In this document: positions 38,273 to 50,184 of the stretch, in pieces
How the letters are laid out: each line of letters opens with the position of its first letter
Position numbering within the stretch: the stretch's first letter is position 1
Source: Todiramphus chloris collaris
Taxonomy: Eukaryota > Chordata > Aves > Coraciiformes > Alcedinidae
NCBI GenBank assembly: GCA_025345505.1
Contig: JANVCC010000040.1
Location: 11,438,023 to 11,502,022 of the forward strand
DNA: 64,000 nt
Direction: 5' to 3'
The notes under the pieces: model-generated
What the model was told of the DNA's origin: nothing
Databases searched by the model: none
Seen by the model: the letters and a program-made list of their open reading frames with translations, nothing else
Position numbers and translations under genes: made by a program

Positions 38273-40901
38273 GTGAGTATGCAGGCATATCAGAAATGAC
38301 AGCTCGCTCTCTTCCCCCCAAAGATGCTGCCTGTCTTCGCAAAGGCTTTGCCTCTGACATTAAGACAATTTGGAAGAGATCCCAGGGTAGTAGCCCCTCC
38401 TTTTCTGGCAGAAATAAAAGGAGCAAGAAAAAGAAGTATTGCATAAATTCAGCACAGCGAGCTATTGATACCACCTTCCCATAGTGACATAAATGTCACG
38501 TGTATTAAGCTCCCAGAGTAATTCATTCATGCTGTTTGTTGGGAAGATAATATATATATTTGACTTTGTACAATATATGAACAGCAGATTCTACTGAAAC
38601 CATCGCCTGACAGTTTTTAATGAGCTGGTGAGTTGGCATCTCTTCTTACTGATTCTGAGTCCTGCTGTACAGTTTGTGACTTCTGAAACCATATTTCATG
38701 TGACATTCCACTTAAGGGAAGCAATACATGCTATTATTTCACTCATAAAGAAAATCCACAAAACATTTTCTGAGTGTTTTTGGAGACATTATGAGAACAG
38801 GGAAAAAGAAGCAAAACTGGAAGCACAAGCGTAGAAATGACTCAGTGTTTTATAGAAGGTGGTTTCATCCTAGAGCTGTGAGTAGTAAGATAGTAAGGTA
38901 AATAATACTCAAGGACCCAAGGAAGAACCCCCTCACCCAATATTGTGTATATGAGTTTACATGTATTTGTGTGTGTACATATGTAGACATAAGGCTTTGT
39001 GTGTTAATATAGAAGTATATGCATTTCCAGTATTAAAATACATATGTAAGTGTATATACACACATACTGGAATATATATGCACATTATAGGTTTATATGC
39101 ATACACATCCTATAGTACTGGAAATGTATATCTACATATGCACATATATATTTTAACAGTGGAAATGCATTGGCCAAATTAGTTTTATAATTTAGGAATT
39201 TTTTTTTTTTTAACTCATATACAAGTGAATTAATAGGGATGATTTCTAGCAGCAGCGTACCTGCTACCTCCTCAGGCAGCCAGAAACACAACCTTAATTT
39301 CCAACAGCTATCTGGCCAGTATGTACTGCTGCAAAACCATTAAGGCATTAGAATAATCACCTACCACCCCCTCCCAGTCCTGCCTCTGCCTCCCCCTGGC
39401 CCCCACTGTCCTTTCTTCTTCTGCAACATTCTATATATGTACACAGCTACATATGTAAACAAGGGCAGCAGAGAAGGTGTTTTCATGTACCAAGGTATGT
39501 AAGATTTGTCAAGTTAAACAACAGGCAACACCCTTAAGGTACAAAAATGCCTCCTTAGTTTCCATGGCATTTTATTGGCACTCCTGGTCGCTGTTCCGCC
39601 AACAATGGACTTGTTGCTTCACACCAAGACACTATTTCATGAAATATTTGGATTCATTCTCCCATTTCTCATACTCCAAGTGATTGCCATTTTCTGCCTT
39701 TTTTCTAGAGCTGCAAAACCAGTCCTGTATCTTGGCTCTATATGCTTTGTTCTTTGAACCTTTCATACCAGGAATGGCTCTACTACAACAATAATCTTTA
39801 GTTTCTTCAGGCACTTTCTGCTATGTATGCTTTCACTTCCCACTCCTCGACAGCCCTGGCCTTCTTCTATTTTATACTTATTCTGCTAAGTGACAGTTCA
39901 TAAATATAATTGCAAACAGAAAAGAAGTTTCCACAGGTGGAAAAAACACACTAACAGAGCAGAGTGCCTGTGAGGTTATAACTTTACACCTCTATCCAAA
40001 CCAAATTTAAACATCTGTCTTTTCTTTAAACTGTCTTTGCAGTTGTTGGAGAGCCACGTCCTGCTCCCTGGGAAGTTAGAGGGACTGGTGCAAGTTAACT
40101 GAGATCAGAATCAGGCTCTGCGAAAGACCTGATACAGTGCTCAACTTTTTTAAGCAGAATGAATCATAGCAGCAGCAGAGAAATGCTGTTTTTCTCCAGC
40201 ATGCTGCAGCAGGTTTCTATTATTGAAGTCTAAGTATCCTGGTGAAATTGATGTTATAATACCTATTTACAATTGTATGGGAAATATGCTGGGCAAATTT
40301 TGGTGAAGGATAGAGTCTAGTTCTACCTGCATAAACAGTCTCAAAAGTAAAAATTCTTGCTCCAGGAAAAAGTCCATGTAAAGGGAATCCTGTTAGACAT
40401 GATGAGTATATGCAAATATCAATTTCACTGTTGAGAAAAGACCTCTGGATCACTTCTAGCTTTTCCCACAGATCCAAGGCACATCGCTAATTTGTACCTT
40501 GATCCCTAGGAAACTGAGCTTCCCAATGACATTGCCTTTTAACCAGGATGCAAAATGATCTTTGGGTCAGGTGCATCTAAAAAAGTGCATTTCTCTCAAA
40601 AGGCAGCTCTTGGGAGAGCGTTGGACTTCGTAGACAGGAGTTCTGTGTCCCTTAAAGCAGACTTTGCTATCTTAATTTTTGCTTCCTCTATGAAGGGACT
40701 TGCAGCAGGCTTAATGAGCTACGAAATGTGATAGCTCGGAGAATTCTCCCATTCATGTGCAGCTCTGTGTGGTTTCCGCCAGGCCTGGGTTTTTGGAAGC
40801 TTATTCAATTACTCTACTCTTCAGGTTTGCGTTTGTGAAAAACAGTGATGGAGTACAGTGTCACAGGTCACTTCTGATTAAACATCCCATCCTTCTCACA
40901 G
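38273..40901 (+). other. SLIT3: SLIT3 intron, D2 LRR5 to LRRCT (2.6 kb)
   Basis: The intron starts GTGAGT and ends ATCCTTCTCACAG. It holds an AT-rich inverted repeat (arms 39019-39060 and 39126-39170) inside a TATA/CATA-rich region (38940-39180), and a T run near 39200. Nothing coding is recognisable. Confidence 0.9.
39019..39170. repeat. AT-rich imperfect inverted repeat (hairpin-forming)
   Basis: The left arm begins ATGCATTTCCAGTATTAAAA and continues with TACATATGT. The right arm ends with ATATATTTTAACAGTGGAAATGCAT, whose reverse complement opens ATGCATTTCCACTGTTAAAA. The outer 29 positions pair with about four mismatches, followed by weaker pairing, around a loop of roughly 65 nt. The outermost ten bases are exact inverted copies. 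No flanking target-site duplication is seen, so it may be simple-sequence structure rather than a miniature transposon. Confidence 0.7.
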
Positions 40902-41065
40902 ACATTTAGCTCAGAATCCATTTGTGTGCGACTGCCATTTGAAGTGGCTGGCTGATTACCTGCAGGATAATCCGATAGAAACCAGCGGCGCTCGATGCAG
41001 CAATCCGCGTCGCCTTGCCAACAAACGAATCAGCCAGATCAAGAGCAAGAAGTTCCGCTGCTCAG
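40902..41065 (+). CDS. SLIT3: SLIT3 exon: D2 LRRCT cysteine-rich cap
   Basis: This 164-nt exon encodes the C-terminal cap of D2. After completing Leu (CT+A), it reads [20 protein letters not shown], then [20 protein letters not shown], then [14 protein letters not shown]. The four cap cysteines are visible: CDC, ARC and [16 protein letters not shown] and [15 protein letters not shown] agree with SLIT3. The acceptor is TTCTCACAG. The donor is TCAG before GTAATT, which lacks the preferred G at +5. Phase changes here from 2 to 1, so the next exon must begin with two bases of a Gly codon, and it does. The cap closes the hydrophobic core of the ROBO-binding domain. Confidence 0.97.
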
Positions 41066-41242
41066 GTAATTCATTTATCCAGGCTGTACTGCACTTTCAG
41101 TTGAGAAATAAGCAGGTCCAGAGAGCCTGCTAATCGAATCTGCAGGACAGTGTTTGCTATAATGGATATTATGGAGCATCTTTTAAAATTAAATTTGGAA
41201 AATTCAGTTAGTTCTCCAGAAAGCCAATTAGCTTATGGATTT

Positions 41243-41294
41243 AAAAAAAAAAAAAAGAGAAAAAAAAAAAAAAAAAGGAGGGGGAAAAAAAAAA
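41243..41294 (+). repeat. Homopurine A/G tract
   Basis: The tract consists of long A runs broken by GAG and GGAGGGGG, all purine on the + strand. It lies about 180 bp after the D2 LRRCT donor. It is likely length-variable, and no attached retroelement was recognised. Confidence 0.92.
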
Positions 41295-41488
41295 TATATC
41301 ATCTTATATCTGTCTTCTGTGTGTCTCTGAAAAACAAAGAAAAGAAAAAAGAAAAGCTTGTGGCATTTAATTTTAAAGAATTACTAGGTTATAAAATGTC
41401 TAAGGAAAACAATGATGATGTGTATGAATCCATGTGGCAAATGTCATATTTTAAAGGGGTGGAAGGTGGATGGGTTGTCATTTGTATT

Positions 41489-41531
41489 CAGGCAGAACTC
41501 CTATTGACCTTAATGAGAGCTGAGCTCAGGT
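41489..41531. repeat. Degenerate CTCCTATTGACCTTAATGAGAG-like interspersed repeat fragment
   Basis: GGCAGAACTCCTATTGACCT followed by TAATGAGAGCTGAGCTCAGG resembles the CCCATTGACTTCAATGGGAG module frequent in bird and reptile DNA. The family name is uncertain to me, and the assignment rests on recall of the motif only. Confidence 0.4.
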
Positions 41532-44500
41532 GAGTTCTCGGACCTAAAAGGCTGAGAAAAGTACGAGTGAGATTTTCATCCAACTGGCAATGGGCATTTG
41601 TGACCCAGCATGTGAGTGAAGCTGGGGCTGAGGATGGCATCAATTCATATACTTTCACAGATGATACTTTTTTATATATATCCACAAGTAACATGCACTA
41701 ATTCAAGTATAACTCCTGCCTGTGTGTTAGTTACGAATCAAAACTTGTGTCATAGTTCAGGCAAAGATTTTGTGTTGTGAACTAGCTGGAAAAATATTTC
41801 CATCGAAATATAACCTTTGAAGTAACATAAACACCTTTTTCTCAACCCTATCCATTCTTTATTTATGGACCAGCTATCAGTAAAAGGACATTTATTGCCT
41901 TATACAGCACAACTCAGCAGACTGCTTCTTCATGTGTTTTTTCTATTGCTGTTATGTATTTTAGATTACTGCATTTTTGTATGCTGTAAAGACAAGCAGG
42001 TTTCAGTGAGCAAATCTATTAGTGTGTACTGAGAAGAAAAATAGAAAAACGACTGTTATTGATGGAGTACTTTGCAGTGTTTTCTATAAAAATTACTGTA
42101 ATTTTTGTCTTTTTCCTCTGAAAAAAAAAAAAACCCTCAAACCTCCAAAAACTATGATTAATTGTGTTCCTGGTGGCAAAAGATTAATGACTCTAGATGG
42201 GGATGCAGCATGAGACTGAATGGCAGCAGCCCAGAACAAGCCGTTGTGTTTTGTGTGCCTCTGCGAGCAGTGTGCTGAGCTAAACCTTCTCTTTATGGGG
42301 AAAATAAAATAAAGATAACTTCATTTGCAGTCAGGTTTTCTTGGGCATGCTTGTTAAAACCTTCAATCTCTTGTGACTCGGCCACAAAATTTATAACCAG
42401 ACCTGAAATGATGGCATTCTTTTATCTAGGTTTTTGGATTGTGTCCATCATAGTAACAAGATAATTAGTAATATTCATATTTAAAGAAACTGGACATGAA
42501 AATGAATAAATACAATTTAGAAAGGAAAGTAGACTGCAGAAGCAGATCAGTATAAATCTGTACCCAATTTGCCATTGTTATTTTCTTCTGTTTTTATTAA
42601 GAGGCTGGAGAAATTAATGTTTTGTATGTGCATGCATGCCTTGAACAATGGTGCAGGCTATTGGATAAGGCAAACACCATCTGATATCGTTTATGAAAGG
42701 TCATAGCTAAGAAGAGCAACAGTGCAGAACAGTACCTGGTGATACTGAGAATAATATGTTGTGTGAGTTCTTATCTTGGGGGTCCTTTCCTTGAGGCATT
42801 AGGCTGATTTTCCCTTGGTCTACACTTCTACAAGTGTATCAAAACCACATGGAAAAGACATAAAGCTGACTTATGAAGGAGGAGAGCAGGGATTGTACAG
42901 CTTCAGAACAAAGATTTCAGCTGGATGAAAACTAATTCTATTCAAAAGCTCAACAGAGAAGATCTCCTTGCCTGTAGAGTTTCCAGATGGCGATGAGATA
43001 CATTGAACTCGACTCACTGTCTGCTCACATGAGACAGAGGGAATGTCAAATGATTTAGAGGAATCTTAGTTTGTAAATCAATCCAGAGAACAGACATCCT
43101 TGGCACCTGTTCTGCTCAAGTTGTCCCTTTGAATCATTGCTGCTTCAGACTTGGCATTTAGTAGGAATTTTCCAGGTTTTCATTTTGAAGAATATGTTTC
43201 ATCCCAGGATTTAATGCAGCACATCTCTGTGCAGAAAAGTCCATGAGGTATGAATCTTCATCACTCAAAGTCAGACTGCTGAGCAGGGCTTTGCGTTATC
43301 CAGGGATGAGCCTGCACAATCCCACTGAGATGGCAATGCTTAGGAACTTGTCACTGTCCTTGCTGGCTGTGGGATTCTCCCTGTCTAGTTTTTCCATCTT
43401 TTGCTTAGTGTATGAGCAAAGTACTGATATTTTAAATCGTTTTGTAAACATGCATCTCTTCTCTCAAAGGTTTTTTATTTCAGGATCCTGGTATTTTCAT
43501 GTAGTTTAATAGATTTAGTACATGTCAATGGTCATAACTATGGGTTTGTGAGGGAAAATGCAGTGAATATGAAGGGGTGGTTAAGGAAGCAATGTGAGAG
43601 ATTTTATCCTGACCTGCTCTTGACCTTTGAGAAGTGATGAGGATGCACAGAAATTTTGAGCTCTGTCAGGAGTAGGTACTTGGCTCGTGTTGGGATCACA
43701 CCCAAGAGCAGTTAAACCTGGATGAGCTTAATACTTTGACATCAGGAAAAGGACCGGTTCAGGAGTCATAAAAGTCTGAGGTTGTCCTGAAACAATCTGT
43801 GTGTTTTCCACATTCATTTGGATTCTACAAAGTATCATAAAAGGAACTGTCAAAAAGGACCTGGCATGAGGAAAGAAAAAAAAAAAAAGGAATTATTTGT
43901 TAAATTAACAGAAGAAAAGGTGCTTTTTGTGTAAGAATAGGAGAGAGAAGCTGGTAGCAGGAATGGGGAAGAGAAGCTGAGATGTTTGCAGTTTCATCAG
44001 TCTGCAATAGTAGAGGAACATCAAGAAAGTAATGTCAAGAAGACACATTCAGAGATTCAAATAGGCTAAATAGAACTGTATTTGATTCATTAAATGCAAC
44101 AGTGAAGACAAAATTATACAGCGTAGTAAAAAAAAACAAAACAAAAAACCAAAAAGAAATTAAAAAAGTAAGTCTAGAAAACTTCATTGTGCATATTGTT
44201 TCCATCAGTGTTTATTCCAGCTCCCACCATCCTTTTTAGATAGTGTTTACTAAGAACTTGCTGCCTTCTTTTAATTCATCATTAAGGCACTTTTCCCAGA
44301 TGCTATTTCCTCCCTGAACCAAACTACTCAATCTTTTACTGATAATGATGAAGCAACATCTGCGAAGGTTATAGAGTGTCCAGAGGAAGGAGATTCTGTG
44401 CAACAGGTAGATAATGTACATAATTCTTCTTAAAAGGAGAATTGGAAGCATTATAGCATGAAATGAAGGAACAGCAGGGGAAGGGGCATCTTTCTGCCTG

Positions 44501-46159
44501 AGGCTGAGGGACATGCAAAGCTGCTGAATATACTATGAAATACGTTTAAGCCTCACATTGCAAAAGATACTGTTTCCTGCAATTTTCTGCCTTCCAATTA
44601 ATGTGATGCACCAGAATAATAATAATAAACCTCCTTTTGCTCAACATTTTCCCCACAGCTAGAGAATCTGAGAATAAAAAAGGTTTTTCTTGAAAGTGAA
44701 ACTGGAGGAACAGGCTGTGATGAATTCTTTCTCCCTTCTGTTTATAAAAGGGAAATACTGACATTTTTCAGTGAAAACAGTGAAATTTTGAGGAACATTT
44801 TCTTTCTGTCTGCATCTGCCCATTATGACCCCCTAAGGATCCAATGTTACGTGCCAGCCTTAGGTCACTGGAGGCTCCCGTTCTTACTAGGAACAGTAGG
44901 AAAAAAGAACAACAAAAATCTTCTGCTCAGTAGCATTTGATTAAGTTCACTACACAGCAGTTTTGTTTTCTAAGGCAGTACTGGGCTTTAGGAGGAAGGG
45001 AAATGAATGTATGAGCAGATTGTGTTGTCTCTGTGGTAGCTTATTGTCACTTCAAGAGCTGGCAGGATCCCTGATTGCTGTGTGACACTGTGTGTGAAAT
45101 AGCTTTTGCAGAGAGCTGCCCTTGTATTCAGCTGTATATCTTCTCCCCCGTCATATGTTTGCATTTTTCAGTATATTGTGTATTTCAAAGGCAATGAAAG
45201 TTCCACCTGCCAGACTGACACAAACCATTTCTGATAATGATCAAAGTGTATGTATACCTACAAGCATCACATCATGAAAGCCTTTTATCTTCTAAGTCTT
45301 AGAAATAAGAATCTTAGAAATTAGGTTACTAGTTGAAATACTATGAGGAAAACCTGTCCTCCTAATTCCTTCATCATTGGGGCATACGTTGGATCTAACT
45401 GACTTTAATTAGTTACTTCAGTTCCAGGTAGTACTGTACAAGTCAAAAGCATGGGGAATAATAGGAGGAGGACAATGAATCATCTTGCCAGAACAGTTCT
45501 CTCCTTTTTGGACACCACTTCTTGCTAACCCAACCCAAATCAAAGTCAGCCTCTGTGGTACACATGGATCCAGAGCTTGCATATGTAGGGTTAGTGTCAT
45601 ATCCCTTGTGTCATCCCCTGGTTTAGACAGTAATGTAATTGCTGTTTATTCACTCAGAATCTTTCTAAGGCATTTGATAAAAGCTCTTCTTACTAATTGC
45701 AGTTTTCCTCCTAATGCTTTATGTGTGTTTTGCACTCTCTGTCCTCATTCATATTCAGCTTTCTTGGGTTACCTGACTACTTTGGAACATGGTTCGTATT
45801 GCTTGTGATCACCTGATGTCATTTCCTTTGCTCTTCTCTGTCTTGTTTTAGCCTTAAAAGTGTAGAACTGCAATGGACAGAGTGTATTGCATGAGGAGAA
45901 CACGGGCTGCACATCAGCGCTTTTTGTCCAGTCCCTATGGCAGTTCACATCTTTCCTGTCCCTTGGTCTCCTAGGTTGTCCCCTTCTCTGCTCCTACTGA
46001 CATGTAAACACTATTTAAGTGCTTTCAGCTCTCAAAATGAAAGGTGTAATGTATTATTGCTCCTCAGTGTTCAGAAGTCATGAAAAGCAAGTGAATTTGA
46101 TCCAGGTCTTACATCATTTACCTGATCAGAACACGCTCCTGTTCCCATAACTCACCAGT

Positions 46160-46229
46160 CCTGCTCTGGCAGGGGGGTTGGACTGGATGATCTTTAGAGG
46201 TCCCTTCTAACCCCTACCATTCTGTGAGT
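46160..46229 (+). mobile_element. CR1 non-LTR retrotransposon 3' end
   Basis: The stretch reads CCTGCTCTGGCAGGGGGGTT, then GGACTGGATGATCTTTAGAG, then GTCCCTTCTAACCCCTACCA and TTCTGTGAG. This is the characteristic terminal segment of avian CR1 elements, including the final ATTCTGTG octamer. It is the best-preserved copy in the window and the clearest evidence for a bird genome. It is severely 5'-truncated, and homology may extend somewhat upstream of the limit given. Confidence 0.9.
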
Positions 46230-49200
46230 CAGGTGACAGCTTTGCAAATTCCTCCTATTTTTATTAAGCAAATAGTCACTTATAGACAATGAGTTCATGT
46301 TCCTGCCCTTACCTTTTTCTGTGTGATGCAAAGCACTGCTATCCACCTGCTCCTCTCTGCCTTGTAGCAATGCTGTGTGCACAGGGGTCCAGGATTACAC
46401 CTGCCCTTAGCGTGCTGGTCTCCATCAGCTTCTGCCCAAGGAGGCACCAACCCCCGAGAGCCTGTAGGTCTGTTGATGGGGGAGGCTTGGTGGTCCTGCA
46501 CAGGATGCTCTAGTCCTGGTCACATTGGTGGGAAATCTTGTCTGATGTCAAGCTCACCAGGTCTTGAGCAGTTTGAGGGAAAGGAGTATAAAACATCACC
46601 TCTGGTATGGACAACTGGAAAAGTAACTGCATTCAGATTTTTTTCTGTGTTTGAGGTTTTGTGTGTGCATGAGTGTGTTTTGTTTTTATTCAGTTAAATG
46701 CTGTGTGTTCCACTTCCCCCCTGCCCTCCCCCCAAGACAAAATGCTCAATAAAAGTACCTTCAGAATCTCTCTGAATATAGTGAAATTGAGGATATGCAT
46801 TTGTTGTGCATAATAATAACCACCGTCTAATGGAAGGTTGTTTAACAGCAACAAATCACCAGCAGATTAAATTCTAGACTGAATTCATAATTATGAACAT
46901 GTAGTGTTCACTGAAACTGAGTACATTTGAGCTTTGGTTTGCATGAAGTTTTCCAGAAGTTGAAGTCACTAGAGAACACAACACGACTGTTATGGCTAAC
47001 AGTAATGGAGCTAAATTTCCTTGCACTGTAGAAATGTTCTGGTTGAAAAAGTAATTTGGCTATACTGTATACTGATTATAGCCCTTCTTTTTCTCTAATT
47101 CTCTGATAGGACTTCAGATCTTCATGTTAATATTTGTGACAGTTACTCTAACCTTACACTAGCTCACAATGAACACTGTGCTGAAGATTTTCTGCACTGC
47201 AGTAGGGAAAAAGTAGACCGAATGGAAATTATTTTACTTGAGGAAGCATAAGCTTAACATGGAGCAGGTGGGTCTGTTTGGCAGAGAGTATAGTTCTTAA
47301 TAATAAAGAAAATTGACATGTCCCAGTTAAAAAGTTTATTTTAAGGCTGTGCCTCATTTTATTTTTAAGTAGTCTTCCAGAAAACGAAACATCTGAACTG
47401 TTTTATTACCAACCAACATCCTTATTTCCAATTACAGTAAAGGGGCAATAAAAAGAGGGAGAGTGGATGTTGAGTCACATCCATATCACTTAGGCATCCA
47501 AATAATATAGTCGTCCTAGATTCCCCACATAGGCAGAGTACAGAGCTGTATGGATTCCTCACTTGAGGTCTGAGTTGTCCTCTGGAGGTGTCTTTGTTAC
47601 CTGTGGCAGAAAGCTGAGTGATTACTCTTGGAACTCGGATACCTCAGAAACTAAGGTGGGACAAAGTTTGTTCTCTTCTCTCACATTGCAGTTGCCTTTG
47701 CTGAGGTGAAGCTGAGCAACACCAGAGATGCAAAGTTAGCACTTTTTTGTGTGTATAATGGTCACTCAAATAGGATCAAGAAAATAATTGGAGAGTCATT
47801 GGCATGAAGAGAACTAGTCAGCTAAAAGCAGTGTGAGAATGTTTGAGCCTGCAATTGGGCAATAAATTTTCATCTGACTCTCATGGGACTGCGGCAGTCT
47901 CCTGAGGTGTTACAGCCTGATGGGACAGTTAAAAATAGGGTCCTGTGTTCCAGTTCTTAACAAACTCCAGGTTCCGTGAGCGATACACAAAGAGATCTTG
48001 GATTACAAGAGATGAATTAATGCTAAGAGCAAAGACATATCTAAAGGGTGGGGGGTTTTCAGGAAAACTGACAAAAACCCACCAAAACCAAAATCAACCA
48101 CCAAGAGGAGGCCATGTTCCCACACATGGGGGTTTTTTTGCAGTAGTCCGTAACAAGCGGAAAGGCCAGAATGTACCTGTGGAGTGTTTTGCCTCTCATG
48201 TATTCTGGGGACGTAAATTAGGGTTTTGGCAGACTTCTCTTTGTGTGCTGGTACCTCTTGTTCACTGTAGTTGATTAGCTTAGGCAGTTATTGTAAGCAG
48301 TGTTTAATTAGTGCAGCGGAGGAATAGAGACTTGTTCAAAATATTCTCTAGGGGTTTGTCCTGGTTTTTCTGGAAGACATTTGCAGGGCTCTGACTGCAT
48401 TTCTTTCCAGTACGACTAAAAGAGTTCACTGACACTGATATTACTGAGTTTGTTATAGATATTCCACTTAATACTGAAAATCCATATATGATATAAAAGT
48501 CTTTGGAAGATATGAGCTATTACTTCTGCGGGTGAATTTGTTTGAAGAGCCCATGCCAGAATTGCTGTGTTATCAACCCAGTGTAGGAATAAGGGTATAG
48601 AACTCTGCATCCTCTTCACCAAAGCCATACAAAACTATTGGCAGAAATGCTACTTATAGGTATAATTTCTAAATACCTGAGGTGTGGATTCCAGGCTTAT
48701 GCATACTTTGAATGAATCGTGGAAGAAAATGAACGCCTCTCTGTGCCATGTTGCATGAGTCACAATAAAAAAGTAATAATCTAATTTTTTTATCAGTTAG
48801 GACTCTGGCTGGTTTGGCAGCTTGTGGGTATTCAAGCCTTACTGTGTTAGGTTCCCCTGAAAAGCCACTTCAGTTTCTGTCTTAAGTGTAAAGACAGACA
48901 GTAGATCACATTGCCTTACTTTCACTGCTGTATGCAAACCCACAGTATGAGGTGACCAAGTTAACACTCTACTTATTTTCTGGAGTACCCAAGTAATTGT
49001 GTCTTGACTTTCTGCATAATAATGCTGGTTCATAACACAGTGGTGAAGCAGAGCCCCTTGCTGTAGTGTCTGTCATCTCTCCTTAAGTACTTGCATTGTT
49101 CTTCACGAGAGCAATGAATAATCTGCTTGATGCTGACTTTGTTCTCTGGGCAATGCAAACCCCTTACTAAGGAAAGTGGTATTGTTTTTTAAAAGCTCAA

Positions 49201-49341
49201 GTATTGACCTTCACTGAAGTCCAGCAAAATGTTCTGAACAGTTGCAGAGGACAGCCACTTCCTCTCTCATTTGTGAAGCCTACAAGAACATTTGCATTGT
49301 GACCTTCAGAAGCATTCTCCACTGGCATAGCTCTGCAGATG

Positions 49342-49385
49342 CTAAAGTCAATGGGAGTTTTATTTCAGTGGGAGCAGTCAAGCCA
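49342..49385. repeat. Degenerate AGTCAATGGGAGTTTT-type interspersed repeat fragment
   Basis: CTAAAGTCAATGGGAGTTTT followed by ATTTCAGTGGGAGCAGTCAA resembles the same bird/reptile-type module as the fragments at 36088 and 41489. The resemblance is short and the identification is tentative. Confidence 0.4.
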
Positions 49386-49631
49386 AAACTGAATGCCCTA
49401 CATTATGTGTCAAAGTTGCAGGAACAAGTTACAAGAAGTAAAGCTGTTCAAAATAATCCAGGATGTGGGAAAGAGAGAACGCTTCCATCAGCAAATGATG
49501 TACAACCCCCAACAAATGCTATACCAAGAAACAAAATAAGAAAATACACCTGCTTACCCTAATATGACTGTAGTGGCACGTGACTGCTACCTTGCCGTGA
49601 AGTGCAGGTGAAGTGAAATAAATATAAGCAG

Positions 49632-49670
49632 TGGTAATTACAAATTGTCATTGGTAATTACAAATTGTCA
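49632..49670 (+). repeat. 20-bp tandem duplication with TAATTA core
   Basis: TGGTAATTACAAATTGTCA occurs at 49632-49650 and again at 49652-49670, a 20-bp period. Each copy contains TAATTA and AAATTG, typical homeodomain-type sequences. The repeat is about 540-580 bp upstream of the miR-218 5p arm, so a regulatory role is conceivable but only inferred. Confidence 0.92.
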
Positions 49671-50184
49671 ATTGAAAGGCCACTGGGAGCTGAAATCAGT
49701 CTCAGAGGGAGCTTGGAGAGCATTTAATGCCAGAGCTTGACCATCAGCTCAGAATCTACTGTTATTAATATAAACTGCAGTGTTTCTAAGATTGCATTGA
49801 AATAAATAGAGGAAACCAATAAGGTATTTACACCAAAAGGAGACACCAGGAGAGAGTAAGTAGCTAACAAAGAGCAGCGTAGATTGGGTATTTGGTATGT
49901 GGTGGAAGTTGCACATCCTTCCTGGAAGGAGCTGTTTGCAGTCCTTTGGTAGTGTTTTCTCTCATATTAGTTCTGTCTGAATTCGCCGGGGCTCTGTTCG
50001 TGTACACTAACCCCAATTGTGCTCCAGGGTGTTCCTGCAGTTGTAGCATAAAGGATGACCTCTTGTGTCCAGCACCTTTTTGCATGGGTGGAGTGGAGAG
50101 CAGCTCTCCGTGAACCTTCAGCTTGTGCTTCTCCATGCTGCTTCCTCTCAACGCTCTTCTCTCTCTGGCGCTGCCTAACTCTGA

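Noticed and set aside
41150..41533. 127-codon open frame rich in Lys
   Set aside because: Its central part is translation of the homopurine A/G tract, so the frame is open because of low complexity.
44236..44514. 92-codon minus-strand open frame with hydrophobic stretches
   Set aside because: It briefly suggested a transposon-derived peptide, but no CR1 or retroviral motif is visible and the + strand shows no repeat signature.
49242..49562. 106-codon open frame upstream of miR-218-2
   Set aside because: It overlaps a probable old repeat fragment and resembles no family I know. Its composition is like the surrounding intron.
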